NCBI GenBank assembly: GCA_002317175.1
Contig: DCJA01000036.1
Location: forward strand, 44,282-65,832
Reading direction: 5' to 3'
Source: Lachnospiraceae bacterium UBA1712
GTDB lineage: Bacteria; Bacillota; Clostridia; Lachnospirales; Lachnospiraceae
Length of the DNA stretch: 21,551 nucleotides
Shown here: piece by piece, positions 7,242 to 15,546 of the stretch
Numbering within the stretch: the first letter of the stretch is position 1
How the letters are laid out: each line of letters starts with the position of its first letter
The notes under the pieces: model-generated
Seen by the model: only the letters and a program-made list of their open reading frames with translations
What the model was told of the DNA's origin: nothing
The model's database searches: none
Position numbers and translations under genes: made by a program

Positions 7242-8354
7242 TTACTTATATGTATACATCATTCTTAAGATGTGATCACAGTAACGCTTAAATGCCTCAC
7301 GATTGGTCTTGAGCGCATCGGTTAATTCGAAATAAACACAGTCTGAATCAATATCACGCTTGAATACTGGCTCAAACTCATATGGCTTCCACTGTGGAAG
7401 ATAATCACTTACTTTTCGAGTATAACAGGTGCTTGCGGTAGCCTGTATACGGAAATCCTTATCTACAAATTCTGCAACAGACTTGTGTATTGCAGCATCT
7501 TCTTCAGGAAGATAGTAGTAATCAGAGTAATTAGCGTAGTAGTATTTCATCTCTTCATGATGTAAAGGTACCTTAATGATACCATCCTTATCCTTGGCAC
7601 TGAAATAACAGCCTCCAGCGTTGTAGTTAATAGGCTTAGGAAGAGCTGATGGAAGTCCAAAGGAGAGAATGAGTTCTTTCTTTTGCATGCCAAATACATC
7701 ATTATATATATTGGTCTGTACCTTCTTGATATGAAGTTCACCCTGGAATAAATCTGAATAGTTAAGTATAGGAAGTATACTCAGCATACCAAGCATATCA
7801 TCGTGATTGTGGAGCAGTAGTAGCTGCTCTTTATCATCTGATGGAAGCTCGCTGTATTCACGATAGATCTTGATAAGGTCCTTGCCGGAATAAGTATCTT
7901 CGCGGTCTATCCCCAAAAACAATTCCACACTTTTCTGCTTACAGTTATCTAACTTAAGAAAATGCTTTAATGTAGAAACACGTCTGAAGATATCCACACC
8001 TGTAAAATCATCGAAACTAAAGTCGATAGCGTTGGCCTTGCATCTTGCACTGATAAATGGAAGATCAAAACTGTTTCCGTTGAAATGTACAAGGATGTTG
8101 TACTGGCTTATGAAATCTGTTACTTCCCTGAGAAGTTCTTCCTCTTCGGAAGGCTTTTGAATAAGCCATTGTTTGATCTCATAATCAAGAGATGACTGAT
8201 TCTGATAAGCTACACCTACTAGATAAATAAATGCGTGTTCAGAAGATAAACCGGTAGTCTCTATATCGATAAATACACAGTCAGATGGATTGCCAATTTT
8301 GCTAAGATCAATAGAGTATTTTTCAGGATTAACCTGATTAATAATTGTTTTCAT
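7242..8354 (-). CDS. YprB-type ribonuclease H-like DEDDh exonuclease
   Basis: This 370-residue protein has an N-terminal DEDD exonuclease fold. F-I-D-I-E-T-T-G-L-S places the catalytic D-x-E at residues 30 and 32. F-N-G-N-S-F-D at 91-97 supplies the second aspartate, and L-H-N-H-D-D-M at 181-187 matches the third motif with its histidine and aspartate. The C-terminal half (about 200-370) is typical of YprB relatives and has no clear function. The family is assigned to RNase_H_2-like proteins with predicted 3'-5' nuclease activity; the substrate is unknown. I chose the ATG at 8354 because AGAGGT lies directly upstream (8366-8361 on this strand); in-frame TTG codons at 8378 and 8375 lie before that SD. 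It is the only minus-strand gene, divergent from rnf and convergent with cheR. Confidence 0.82.
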   Translation of the reverse strand: MKTIINQVNPEKYSIDLSKIGNPSDCVFIDIETTGLSSEHAFIYLVGVAYQNQSSLDYEIKQWLIQKPSEEEELLREVTDFISQYNILVHFNGNSFDLPFISARCKANAIDFSFDDFTGVDIFRRVSTLKHFLKLDNCKQKSVELFLGIDREDTYSGKDLIKIYREYSELPSDDKEQLLLLHNHDDMLGMLSILPILNYSDLFQGELHIKKVQTNIYNDVFGMQKKELILSFGLPSALPKPINYNAGGCYFSAKDKDGIIKVPLHHEEMKYYYANYSDYYYLPEEDAAIHKSVAEFVDKDFRIQATASTCYTRKVSDYLPQWKPYEFEPVFKRDIDSDCVYFELTDALKTNREAFKRYCDHILRMMYTYK

Positions 8355-8425
8355 TTTTATACCTCTGTTAAGCAACAACTACATCATTTATAATAACATA
8401 AACTGTGCTTAATATGTTTAATTTT

Positions 8426-8470
8426 ATGGCATTTTATCTGAAAAAAGAGTATAGTTTTAGGTGGTATAGT
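8426..8470 (+). promoter_or_regulatory. Candidate promoter region of the rnf operon
   Basis: Two -10-like boxes lie upstream of rnfC. TATAGT (8450-8455) has ATGGCA (8426-8431) 18 bases upstream as a weak -35. TATAGT (8465-8470) is preceded by TGG and so makes an extended -10 site. Either or both may be used. A short inverted repeat TGCC-TTAG-GGCA follows at about 8474-8485. Confidence 0.45.
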
Positions 8471-8508
8471 ATATGCCTTAGGGCAAATTTATAAATTGGA
8501 GATTGATT

Positions 8509-9825
8509 ATGGCAAAACATTCTTTTAGAGGAGGAATACATCCTAACGATGGTAAGAATTTATCTAAAAAGAAACCTATCGTAGATGTATTGCCGGGCAA
8601 GGAATTGGTATTTCCGCTTAGCCAGCATATTGGTGCTCCTGCTGTGGCAGTAGTTGCTAAGGGAGATGTTGTATTAAGAGGCCAGCTTATTGCTCAGGCT
8701 GGTGGCTTTGTGTCTGCTCCAATCTATTCTTCTGTCAGTGGAGTTGTAAAGACCATAGAGCCTAGAAGAGTAGTTACGGGGGATCTTGTTAACAGTATTG
8801 TCATCACCAATGATGAGCAGTACAACGAGGTGACATACGAAGAAGTTGACGATGTTACTTTACTTACAAAAGAACAGATTATAGAGAAGATTCAGGTTGC
8901 TGGTATCGTAGGTATGGGTGGTGCCGGTTTTCCTACCCATGTCAAATTATCACCTAAGGAACCTGATAAGATAGATTACTGTATAGCAAACTGTGCTGAA
9001 TGTGAGCCATATCTTACTTCTGACTATAGACGTATGGTTGAGGAGCCAGAGAAGCTTGTAGAAGGTCTGAAGATTATCTTAAGCCTATTTGATAATGCTA
9101 AGGGTATTCTTGCAGTTGAGGATAATAAGCCTGACTGTATAGCTACGTTGAAGAAGCTTACCAAGGATGAACCTAGAATCCTGGTTAAGGCATTAAAGAC
9201 CAAGTATCCTCAGGGCTCAGAGAGACAGCTTATATTCGCTACAACCAAAAGAGCTATCAACTGTGAGCAGCTTCCTGCTGATGCGGGCTGTGTGGTTAAC
9301 AATGTTGATACTATTGTTGCCATATATAATGCGGTAAAGCATGGCAGACCACTTATGCAGAGAATTGTTACAGTTACTGGTGACTGTATCAGACGTCCTC
9401 AGAACTTCAGAGTATTTACTGGTATGATGTATTCTGAGCTTATAGAACAGGCTGGTGGATTTAAGGTTCAGCCAGAGAAGATTGTGTCTGGTGGTCCTAT
9501 GATGGGCTTTGGTCTTATTGATCTTGAAGTACCAACAACCAAGACTGCTTCAGCCCTTCTTTGTATATCCAAGGATGAGGTATCCAGAGCCAAGCCAAAG
9601 GCCTGTATCAATTGTGGCCTATGTGCAGAGGTTTGTCCTGGACGTGTAGTTCCCAAGATGCTTGCGGATTACGCTGAAAGAGGAGATGAAGAGAGCTTTA
9701 AGAAGAAAAATGGTATGGAATGCTGTGAGTGTGGATGCTGTAGTTATGTATGTCCTGCAAAGCGCAATCTTACCCAGTCTATTAAATCAATGAGAAAGAT
9801 TATTCTTTCCAAGAAAAAGAGGTAA
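8509..9825 (+). CDS. rnfC: Rnf complex subunit RnfC (NADH/FMN and Fe-S subunit)
   Basis: This 438-residue peripheral subunit passes electrons between the Rnf complex and NAD+. The N-terminal G-G-I-H-P-N (8-13) is typical of RnfC. The V-G-M-G-G-A-G-F-P-T-H block at 134-144 is the NADH/FMN-binding site shared with NuoF. Two [4Fe-4S] motifs follow: C366, C369, C372, C376 and C405, C408, C411, C415. The length is that of clostridial RnfC, without the long C-terminal repeats of some proteobacterial forms. The ATG at 8509 follows GGAG (8498-8501); a TTG at 8503 would add two residues and is less likely. It is first in the order CDGEAB, as in Clostridium and Acetobacterium. Confidence 0.96.
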   Translation: MAKHSFRGGIHPNDGKNLSKKKPIVDVLPGKELVFPLSQHIGAPAVAVVAKGDVVLRGQLIAQAGGFVSAPIYSSVSGVVKTIEPRRVVTGDLVNSIVITNDEQYNEVTYEEVDDVTLLTKEQIIEKIQVAGIVGMGGAGFPTHVKLSPKEPDKIDYCIANCAECEPYLTSDYRRMVEEPEKLVEGLKIILSLFDNAKGILAVEDNKPDCIATLKKLTKDEPRILVKALKTKYPQGSERQLIFATTKRAINCEQLPADAGCVVNNVDTIVAIYNAVKHGRPLMQRIVTVTGDCIRRPQNFRVFTGMMYSELIEQAGGFKVQPEKIVSGGPMMGFGLIDLEVPTTKTASALLCISKDEVSRAKPKACINCGLCAEVCPGRVVPKMLADYAERGDEESFKKKNGMECCECGCCSYVCPAKRNLTQSIKSMRKIILSKKKR

Positions 9826-9830
9826 ATAAG

Positions 9831-10763
9831 ATGGATGAATTATTGAAGGTTTCATCCAATCCACATATAAGATCGAAACTTAGTACTGATAAGATTATGC
9901 TCTGCGTTATTATCGCTCTGCTGCCTGCGACAATCTTTGGTACTATCAACTTTGGCTTGTATGGATTGGTGGTTGTATTAACTAGTGTTGTCAGCTGTGT
10001 AGTCACAGAACTGTTATTTGAGCTTATCCTAAAAAAAGACATTACAGTTAATGATTTGTCAGCAGTGGTTACTGGTTTATTACTGGGCTTGAATATGCCT
10101 CCTAAGGCACCTATATATCTGCCAATAATTGGTGGTATCTTTGCGATTCTTGTTGTAAAGATGGTGTTTGGCGGACTGGGACAGAACTTTATGAATCCTG
10201 CACTTGGTGCAAGATGCTTTCTGATTATTTCATTTCCAGCAGCCATGACCAATTTTGTATGCGATGCCTATTCAGGAGCTACACCACTTGCTCTCATTAA
10301 GTCAGGAGAGTCTGTGGACCTTTATAATATGATTATTGGCCGTACTTCAGGTACTATCGGTGAGACATCCATGGTGGCTATTGTGTGCGGTGCTATATTC
10401 CTGATTCTGTTAGGTATTATTGACTTAAGAATTCCAGGAACATATATTGTCACATTTGCTTTGTTTATCGGTCTGTTTGGCGGACATGGTTTTGATACCT
10501 ATTATATTTCTACCCAGCTAGCTGGTGGTGGACTTATGCTTGGTGCATTTTTTATGGCTACAGATTATGTTACAAGGCCAGTTACAAGGGCAGGTCAATA
10601 TGTATTTGGTGCGATACTGGGTATATTGACTGGTATTTTCAGAGTATTTGGAGCATCTGCAGAAGGTGTAAGCTATGCAATTATTATTGCCAATCTTCTT
10701 GTTCCACTTATTGAGAAGATTACCTATCCAAGAGCATTCGGAAGAGGAGGAGAGCATCTATGA
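9831..10763 (+). CDS. rnfD: Rnf complex subunit RnfD (membrane, covalent FMN)
   Basis: This 310-residue polytopic membrane protein is related to NqrB. It has about nine to ten hydrophobic segments. The flavinylation motif D-A-Y-S-G-A-T (145-151) matches the consensus recognised by the flavin transferase ApbE, which makes T151 the predicted FMN attachment site. No apbE gene is in this window, so that enzyme must be encoded elsewhere. The ATG lies six bases after the rnfC stop, with AAGAGG at 9817-9822 as SD. The end overlaps rnfG by four bases (ATGA). Confidence 0.95.
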   Translation: MDELLKVSSNPHIRSKLSTDKIMLCVIIALLPATIFGTINFGLYGLVVVLTSVVSCVVTELLFELILKKDITVNDLSAVVTGLLLGLNMPPKAPIYLPIIGGIFAILVVKMVFGGLGQNFMNPALGARCFLIISFPAAMTNFVCDAYSGATPLALIKSGESVDLYNMIIGRTSGTIGETSMVAIVCGAIFLILLGIIDLRIPGTYIVTFALFIGLFGGHGFDTYYISTQLAGGGLMLGAFFMATDYVTRPVTRAGQYVFGAILGILTGIFRVFGASAEGVSYAIIIANLLVPLIEKITYPRAFGRGGEHL

Positions 10764-11368
10764 AAGAAATGTTGAAAAATACTGCTATCCTTCTTGCTAT
10801 TACACTTGTTGCTGGACTGTTGCTGGGATTAGTGTATGAGAATACAAAGGATATTATTGCCAAGCAGGAGGCTGATTCTAAGGTTGCAGCTTATAAAGAA
10901 GTTTTTGCTTCAGCATCTGATTTTGAACTTATTTCTGGAGAAGATGAAAGTGTAGAGGCGCAGCTTACAGCCAATGGATTTGAAGCAGACAGCATCAATG
11001 AGGTTATGAAGGCTGTAGATGCATCAGGCAATACGCTTGGGTATGCATTTACTATTACAACTAGTGAAGGCTATGGTGGAGATATTACATTTACTCTTGG
11101 TATAGCCAAGGATGGAACTGTTAATGGTATCTCAATTCTCTCGATTTCTGAGACTGCAGGTCTTGGTATGGAGGCAGATAAGGTATTAAAACCTCAGTTT
11201 GCTAATAAGAAGGTTGACAGTTTTGCTTATACCAAAACTGGAGCTTCTGCTGACAATGAGATTGACGCCATAAGTGGTGCAACTATCACTACAAACGCAA
11301 TTACCAATGCGGTTAACTGCGGACTGTACTATTTCAATAATTTCTTGGGAGGTGCAGTAAATGAATAA
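10760..11368 (+). CDS. rnfG: Rnf complex subunit RnfG (covalent FMN)
   Basis: This 202-residue subunit has one N-terminal membrane anchor (about 7-26) and an extracytoplasmic FMN-binding domain. The flavinylation motif D-A-I-S-G-A-T (169-175) predicts FMN on T175 through a phosphoester bond, as in NqrC/RnfG. The start overlaps rnfD by four bases and has the strong SD GAGGAGGAG just upstream. The last eight bases overlap rnfE, so translation of D, G and E is probably coupled. Confidence 0.95.
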   Translation: MKEMLKNTAILLAITLVAGLLLGLVYENTKDIIAKQEADSKVAAYKEVFASASDFELISGEDESVEAQLTANGFEADSINEVMKAVDASGNTLGYAFTITTSEGYGGDITFTLGIAKDGTVNGISILSISETAGLGMEADKVLKPQFANKKVDSFAYTKTGASADNEIDAISGATITTNAITNAVNCGLYYFNNFLGGAVNE

Positions 11369-12179
11369 GTGTTTAGAAAGATTATATAATGGACTTATAA
11401 AAGAGAATCCTACACTGGTTCTGATGCTGGGTATGTGTCCTACACTTGCAGTTACAACATCTGCCATGAATGGTTTGGGAATGGGACTTACTACAACTGT
11501 TGTACTTACACTCAGCAATGTGATTATTTCTTTGCTTCGCAAGGTTATTCCTGATAAAATCAGAATTCCTGCCTTCATCGTAATAATTGCATCCTTTGTT
11601 ACTGTTATGCAGTTACTATTACAGGCATATATACCAAGCCTTTATACATCACTTGGAATCTATATTCCTCTAATCGTTGTTAACTGTATTATATTGGGAA
11701 GAGCAGAAAGCTATGCGTATAAGAATCCTGTATTCCCTAGTCTTTTTGATGGACTTGGAATGGGACTGGGATTTACAATTGCGCTTACTCTTATAGGTTT
11801 GATACGTGAATTTATAGGTGGTTGTAGCGTATTTGGCTATGAGCTTGGCTGGTTTACACCAATTGGAATCTTTAAGATGGCTCCAGGAGCTTTCTTTGTA
11901 CTTGCTGTTCTTTGTGCTATTCAGAACAAGGCCAAGATTATTGGTGCCAAGAAGGGTAAGGATGTATCCAAGATTCAGTCTGGTTGTGGTCACGACTGCC
12001 TTAACTGTGATGTTGCTGGCTGTGGTGACAGAAAAGAAAATAAGTTTCAGGATATAGAGATTACTCAGGAAGATATTGAGTCTACTGCAAAGATCAATAT
12101 TCAGGCAGTTGCTGAGGCCTTAAAAGATAAGTCTGAAGATGTTGAGTATGAGACAATTGAAGTAAAGGAGGAGAAATAA
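11361..12179 (+). CDS. rnfE: Rnf complex subunit RnfE with cysteine-rich C-terminal tail
   Basis: This 272-residue protein has a canonical six-helix RnfE core (about 1-200). The two core cysteines sit in L-G-M-C-P-T (C26) and V-V-N-C-I-I (near 109); with the matching RnfA cysteines they are expected to hold the intramembrane [2Fe-2S] cluster. The core is followed by about 70 extra residues, which I think is long for the family. That tail begins with a basic stretch, then C209, C213, C216 and C221 (spacing C-x3-C-x2-C-x4-C), then an acidic, helical-looking stretch to the end. The four cysteines could bind metal or a further Fe-S cluster; this is inference. GGGAGG (11348-11353) is the SD. rnfA starts directly at the stop codon. 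Confidence 0.94.
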   Translation: MNKCLERLYNGLIKENPTLVLMLGMCPTLAVTTSAMNGLGMGLTTTVVLTLSNVIISLLRKVIPDKIRIPAFIVIIASFVTVMQLLLQAYIPSLYTSLGIYIPLIVVNCIILGRAESYAYKNPVFPSLFDGLGMGLGFTIALTLIGLIREFIGGCSVFGYELGWFTPIGIFKMAPGAFFVLAVLCAIQNKAKIIGAKKGKDVSKIQSGCGHDCLNCDVAGCGDRKENKFQDIEITQEDIESTAKINIQAVAEALKDKSEDVEYETIEVKEEK

Positions 12180-12764
12180 ATGTTACAGATTAAAGAATTA
12201 CTCGTGATATTAATTAGTTCTTCCCTTGTGAGCAATGTTGTACTTAGTCAGTTTTTGGGTCTTTGTCCTTTCCTTGGTGTATCAAAGAAAATTAATACTG
12301 CTGCAGGTATGGGCGGTGCAGTTATATTTGTTATCACACTTGCAAGTGCTGTAACTGGATGTATATACAACTACGTACTTGTTCCTCTCAACATGGAATA
12401 TATGCAGACTATAGTGTTCATTCTTGTAATAGCTGCACTTGTACAGTTTGTTGAGATGTTCTTAAAGAAGTTTGTTGTATCGCTTTATAATGCGCTTGGA
12501 GTATATCTGCCTCTTATTACTACTAACTGTGCAGTACTTGGAGTGGCGCTTACTAATGTACAGAAAAACTATGGTATTCTTACAGGCACTGTCAATGGAT
12601 TTGCAACAGCCCTGGGCTTTACCATTGCAATTGTAATTCTTGCAGGCATTAGAGAAAAAACTGAATTCAATGATTTCCCTGAATCCTTCAAAGGCATGCC
12701 AATGGTTCTTATTACTGCTGGACTTATGGCTATTGCATTTTGCGGATTTGCGGGATTGATGTAG
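12180..12764 (+). CDS. rnfA: Rnf complex subunit RnfA
   Basis: This 194-residue six-helix membrane protein is the pseudo-symmetric partner of RnfE. The two halves carry L-G-L-C-P-F-L-G-V and T-T-N-C-A-V-L-G-V, whose cysteines are expected to share the intramembrane [2Fe-2S] cluster with RnfE. Length is exactly as usual. The ATG directly follows the rnfE TAA and has a perfect AAAGGAGG SD inside the rnfE end. It stops at TAG, which overlaps the SD of rnfB. Confidence 0.96.
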   Translation: MLQIKELLVILISSSLVSNVVLSQFLGLCPFLGVSKKINTAAGMGGAVIFVITLASAVTGCIYNYVLVPLNMEYMQTIVFILVIAALVQFVEMFLKKFVVSLYNALGVYLPLITTNCAVLGVALTNVQKNYGILTGTVNGFATALGFTIAIVILAGIREKTEFNDFPESFKGMPMVLITAGLMAIAFCGFAGLM

Positions 12765-12776
12765 GAGGGAATATAT

Positions 12777-13568
12777 ATGGTAAATGGTATTATTACAGCC
12801 GCTCTTCTTGTCGGCGTAGTTGGACTTTTTATTGGATTATTCCTTGGTATTGCAGGAATTAAGTTTAAGGTTGAAGTGGATGAGAGAGAGGAACAGGTTC
12901 TTTCGGCTCTTCCAGGTAACAACTGTGGTGGATGTGGATATCCAGGCTGTAGCGGACTTGCAGCTGCCATTGTAAAGGGTGAGGCTAAGGTTAATGGCTG
13001 TCCTGTAGGTGGAGAAGCAGTTGGCAATGTTATCGCCCAGATTATGGGTGTTGAAGCAGGCGAGAGTACGCGTATGACTGCTTTTGTGAAGTGCCAGGGT
13101 ACATGTGATAAGACACATGAAATCTATGAATATTCCGGTAACGAAGATTGTTCAATGATGAAGTTTGTTCCAGCAGGTGGTCCAAAGAGTTGCGATTTTG
13201 GCTGTCTGGGCTATGGCAATTGTGTTAAGGCCTGCGCATTTGACGCTATTCATGTAGTGGATGGTGTGGCAGTAGTTGATAAGGATAAATGTAAGGCCTG
13301 TGGAGCCTGTGTAAGTGCGTGTCCTAAGAATCTGATTGAGTTGATTCCTTATGATGCTACAGTGAAGGTTTCATGCAGTTCAAAGGCGAAGGGACCAGTT
13401 GTTATGAAGGCTTGTACAGTTGGATGTATTGGATGTGGTATATGTGCTAAGAACTGTCCTAGTCAGGCAATAGAAGTAACTGATGCTCTTGCAAAGATTG
13501 ATTACAGCAAATGTATTGATTGTGGCACATGTATTGAGAAGTGTCCGAAGAAGGCGATTGTTAGATAA
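12777..13568 (+). CDS. rnfB: Rnf complex subunit RnfB (ferredoxin-type Fe-S subunit)
   Basis: This 263-residue subunit takes electrons from reduced ferredoxin. One N-terminal membrane helix (about 5-26) is followed by a four-cysteine cluster motif, C50, C53, C58 and C75 (N-N-C-G-G-C-G-Y-P-G-C), as in RnfB. Cysteine-rich ferredoxin-like repeats come next, with clear C-x2-C-x2-C-x3-C-P sets at 172-182, 217-227 and 246-256 and a less regular one around 139-153. It is shorter than the Acetobacterium protein, which has more clusters. AGGAGGG (12763-12769) is the SD. The TAA stop is followed at once by the ATG of the GH25 gene. Confidence 0.95.
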   Translation: MVNGIITAALLVGVVGLFIGLFLGIAGIKFKVEVDEREEQVLSALPGNNCGGCGYPGCSGLAAAIVKGEAKVNGCPVGGEAVGNVIAQIMGVEAGESTRMTAFVKCQGTCDKTHEIYEYSGNEDCSMMKFVPAGGPKSCDFGCLGYGNCVKACAFDAIHVVDGVAVVDKDKCKACGACVSACPKNLIELIPYDATVKVSCSSKAKGPVVMKACTVGCIGCGICAKNCPSQAIEVTDALAKIDYSKCIDCGTCIEKCPKKAIVR

Positions 13569-14666
13569 ATGAGATTTGATGACGATTATGAAGATAACAA
13601 AGGCGGACTGCCTGTAATATATATGGCTTTAGGTGTGTCCGGCTTTATCTTTCTTCTTTTAATGTTAGTGATAGCATTGAATAAGGATAGAAAATCGTCA
13701 GATTACATTCAATACCTGGGAATCAGTCAGACAACACCGATTGTGGCTACAGAGATTCCAGAGATTAGCGCAAGCACTCTTGTGGCATCTGATCTGGATA
13801 TATGGGATATGTATCCTGAAGAAGACGAACCAGAGGCTGATAGTATTCCTTCTGTTACTCCTAAAGCAAGTCCTAGCCCTACAGTAGCAGTTACGCCCGA
13901 TATGAATGATGGCAAGCATGTAAAGATCAGCTACAAGGATGGATCTGAAGAGTGGGTTGCTATTAATGATAAGATTGAGAAAAACAATTATGATTATACC
14001 AATCTTGTGAATTCCGGTGGCCAGCTGAAATATTATTCAGATGGCAAAAATATCTCATTTTCAGGAATAGATGTATCCAGATACCAGAAGGATGTGGATT
14101 TTGCCAGAGTTAAGGCTCAGGATATTGATTTTGTTATGATCAGAGTTGGCGCCAGAGGCTACAAGAATGGCACGCTCAGCATAGATGAGTATTTCGAAAA
14201 TAATATTAGTGCTGCCAATGAAGCGGGACTTGATGTGGGCGTCTATTTTTACTCACAGGCTATCAATGTAGCAGAAGCAGAAGAAGAGGCTAATCTTGTT
14301 ATTAATGCTCTTAATGGTAAAAAGGTAACTTATCCTGTTGCCATTGATATGGAATTTGTTGACAATGACTCTTCAAGAATTGATACTCTGACCAGGGATG
14401 AAAAGACACTTATTACAGCAGCCTTTGTCAATAAGATAAAGGAAGCTGGTTACAGACCAATGATATATGGTGATAAGGACTGGCTGCTTAAAAGGATAGA
14501 TGTAAGCAAATTTACCCAGAGCTGTTTCTGGCTGGCTCAGACTGATGATCAGCCTGATTATCCTTATACTTTTGATATATGGCAGTATTCCACGGATGGG
14601 GAATTATACGGCATAGATGGCAAAGTGGATATGGATATCTGCTTTGTGGATTATGCAGCTCAGTAG
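13569..14666 (+). CDS. Membrane-anchored GH25 muramidase-like protein
   Basis: This 365-residue protein has a cytoplasmic N-terminus, one membrane helix at about 14-37 and an outside linker rich in Ser, Pro, Thr and acidic residues (about 55-115). A C-terminal GH25 lysozyme domain covers about 162-362. F-S-G-I-D-V-S-R-Y-Q places the conserved aspartate at 168; Y-P-V-A-I-D-M-E-F gives D260 and E262, the catalytic D-x-E; D-I-W-Q-Y-S closes the barrel. It should cleave peptidoglycan at the cell surface. Its ATG directly follows the rnfB TAA and there is no good SD, so translation is probably coupled to rnfB. A lysozyme in an Rnf transcript is unexpected. The 3' end with its TAG stop lies in a 28-bp tandem repeat. 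Confidence 0.88.
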   Translation: MRFDDDYEDNKGGLPVIYMALGVSGFIFLLLMLVIALNKDRKSSDYIQYLGISQTTPIVATEIPEISASTLVASDLDIWDMYPEEDEPEADSIPSVTPKASPSPTVAVTPDMNDGKHVKISYKDGSEEWVAINDKIEKNNYDYTNLVNSGGQLKYYSDGKNISFSGIDVSRYQKDVDFARVKAQDIDFVMIRVGARGYKNGTLSIDEYFENNISAANEAGLDVGVYFYSQAINVAEAEEEANLVINALNGKKVTYPVAIDMEFVDNDSSRIDTLTRDEKTLITAAFVNKIKEAGYRPMIYGDKDWLLKRIDVSKFTQSCFWLAQTDDQPDYPYTFDIWQYSTDGELYGIDGKVDMDICFVDYAAQ

Positions 14667-14718
14667 TTGTTGCGTTGCTTATGCAGCTCAGAAGTTATTG
14701 CTTTGCTTATGCAGGCAG
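14651..14718 (+). repeat. 28-bp tandem repeat spanning the GH25 stop codon
   Basis: Copy A (14651-14678) and copy B (14679-14706) match at 25 of 28 positions. A partial third copy starts at 14707 (TTATGCAG, then decayed). Each copy begins TTATGCAG, which in copy A is part of the last four sense codons of the GH25 gene, and copy A contains its TAG stop. The period is not divisible by three, so later copies are out of frame. The array fills the 64-base gap to the next gene. Confidence 0.93.
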
Positions 14719-14730
14719 TAGGTCAGCTGT

Positions 14731-15546
14731 ATGTATTATGTGACTTTGCAGGAAGGTGATTTTATCAGCGAAAAAGGCGTGTACCTGGCTAGAAAAAAGA
14801 ATAACGATATCTACTACAGAGCCTCATTTACTTATAGAAATAAGCACATATCGCTGGGAAGCTTTGATGATGAGGCTAAAGCCAACAAAGCCTATCTGTA
14901 TGCCTGTGAGCTGAGCAAGTCACAAAGCAGCATTGAAGATTATGACAGTAACAGGGAGCTTGGATTCGATAAATATATAGTTATTATCAACTTCAGGGAT
15001 AATAATATTTATATCCCTAATCCAATTTATCTTAGAAGAAAATATTTTTCTTATTTTTTGTCCATCCATGAGGAAATGAAATTCTCCATGGATGATCTTT
15101 TCTATTATATCTCCCATAAGATTCTTAGAAGAGGCGGGCATCTGTATGTCAATGATTATGGAATGCAGTTTAGCCTCCATCAGCGCTATGGTATAAAGAA
15201 CTATGGTATTGCTGGAAAGGATTACTGTTTTGTTAATGGAGATGAACTGGATTACAGATATGAAAATATAGCTATTCTTAATTCATATCATGGTGTTTCT
15301 CAATGCATTCATAATAAAAAGCATTGCTATAAAGCTAAAATTCATGTCAATGGGGACTATATTGTTGGCTATTATGATGATGCACTGAAGGCAGCCATAG
15401 CGTATAATAAGGCTGTTGATCTTCTTAAGAAAAATGGAATAGATAAGAATTACATTCAGAACTATATAGATTCACTTTCTGGAAAGATATATGCTGATAT
15501 CTATTCTGAAGTGGAGATCAGCCAGAGGCTTATAGACATCAGTTAG
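14731..15546 (+). CDS. Two AP2-like domains around a degenerate HNH-like core
   Basis: This 271-residue protein is not a family I can name with a gene symbol. Residues 16-60 (G-V-Y-L-A-R-K, then I-S-L-G-S-F-D-D-E-A-K-A and A-Y) and 187-232 (H-G-V-S-Q, then I-V-G-Y-Y-D-D-A-L-K-A-A-I-A-Y) look like two AP2/ERF-type DNA-binding domains. Between them, F-V-N-G-D-E-L-D-Y-R-Y-E-N-I-A-I-L (167-183) matches the end of HNH homing endonucleases (usual form D-H-I-N-G-D-x-x-D-N-R-x-x-N-L), but the catalytic histidine is valine. It may be a nuclease relic kept as a DNA-binding protein. The ATG is fixed by a TAG at 14719 and has a weak SD (AGG 14720-14722). It could be the last gene of the rnf transcript. 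Its final codons belong to a 21-bp tandem array. Confidence 0.7.
   Translation: MYYVTLQEGDFISEKGVYLARKKNNDIYYRASFTYRNKHISLGSFDDEAKANKAYLYACELSKSQSSIEDYDSNRELGFDKYIVIINFRDNNIYIPNPIYLRRKYFSYFLSIHEEMKFSMDDLFYYISHKILRRGGHLYVNDYGMQFSLHQRYGIKNYGIAGKDYCFVNGDELDYRYENIAILNSYHGVSQCIHNKKHCYKAKIHVNGDYIVGYYDDALKAAIAYNKAVDLLKKNGIDKNYIQNYIDSLSGKIYADIYSEVEISQRLIDIS

Noticed and set aside
9800..10252. 150-codon open frame on the minus strand opposite rnfC/rnfD
   Set aside because: It lies wholly within well-supported rnf genes, has no family motif and no SD; it is a shadow of the coding strand.
12569..13027. 152-codon minus-strand frame opposite rnfA/rnfB
   Set aside because: Its proline-rich translation is what is expected from the reverse strand of Gly-rich codons; rnfA and rnfB are certain on the other strand.
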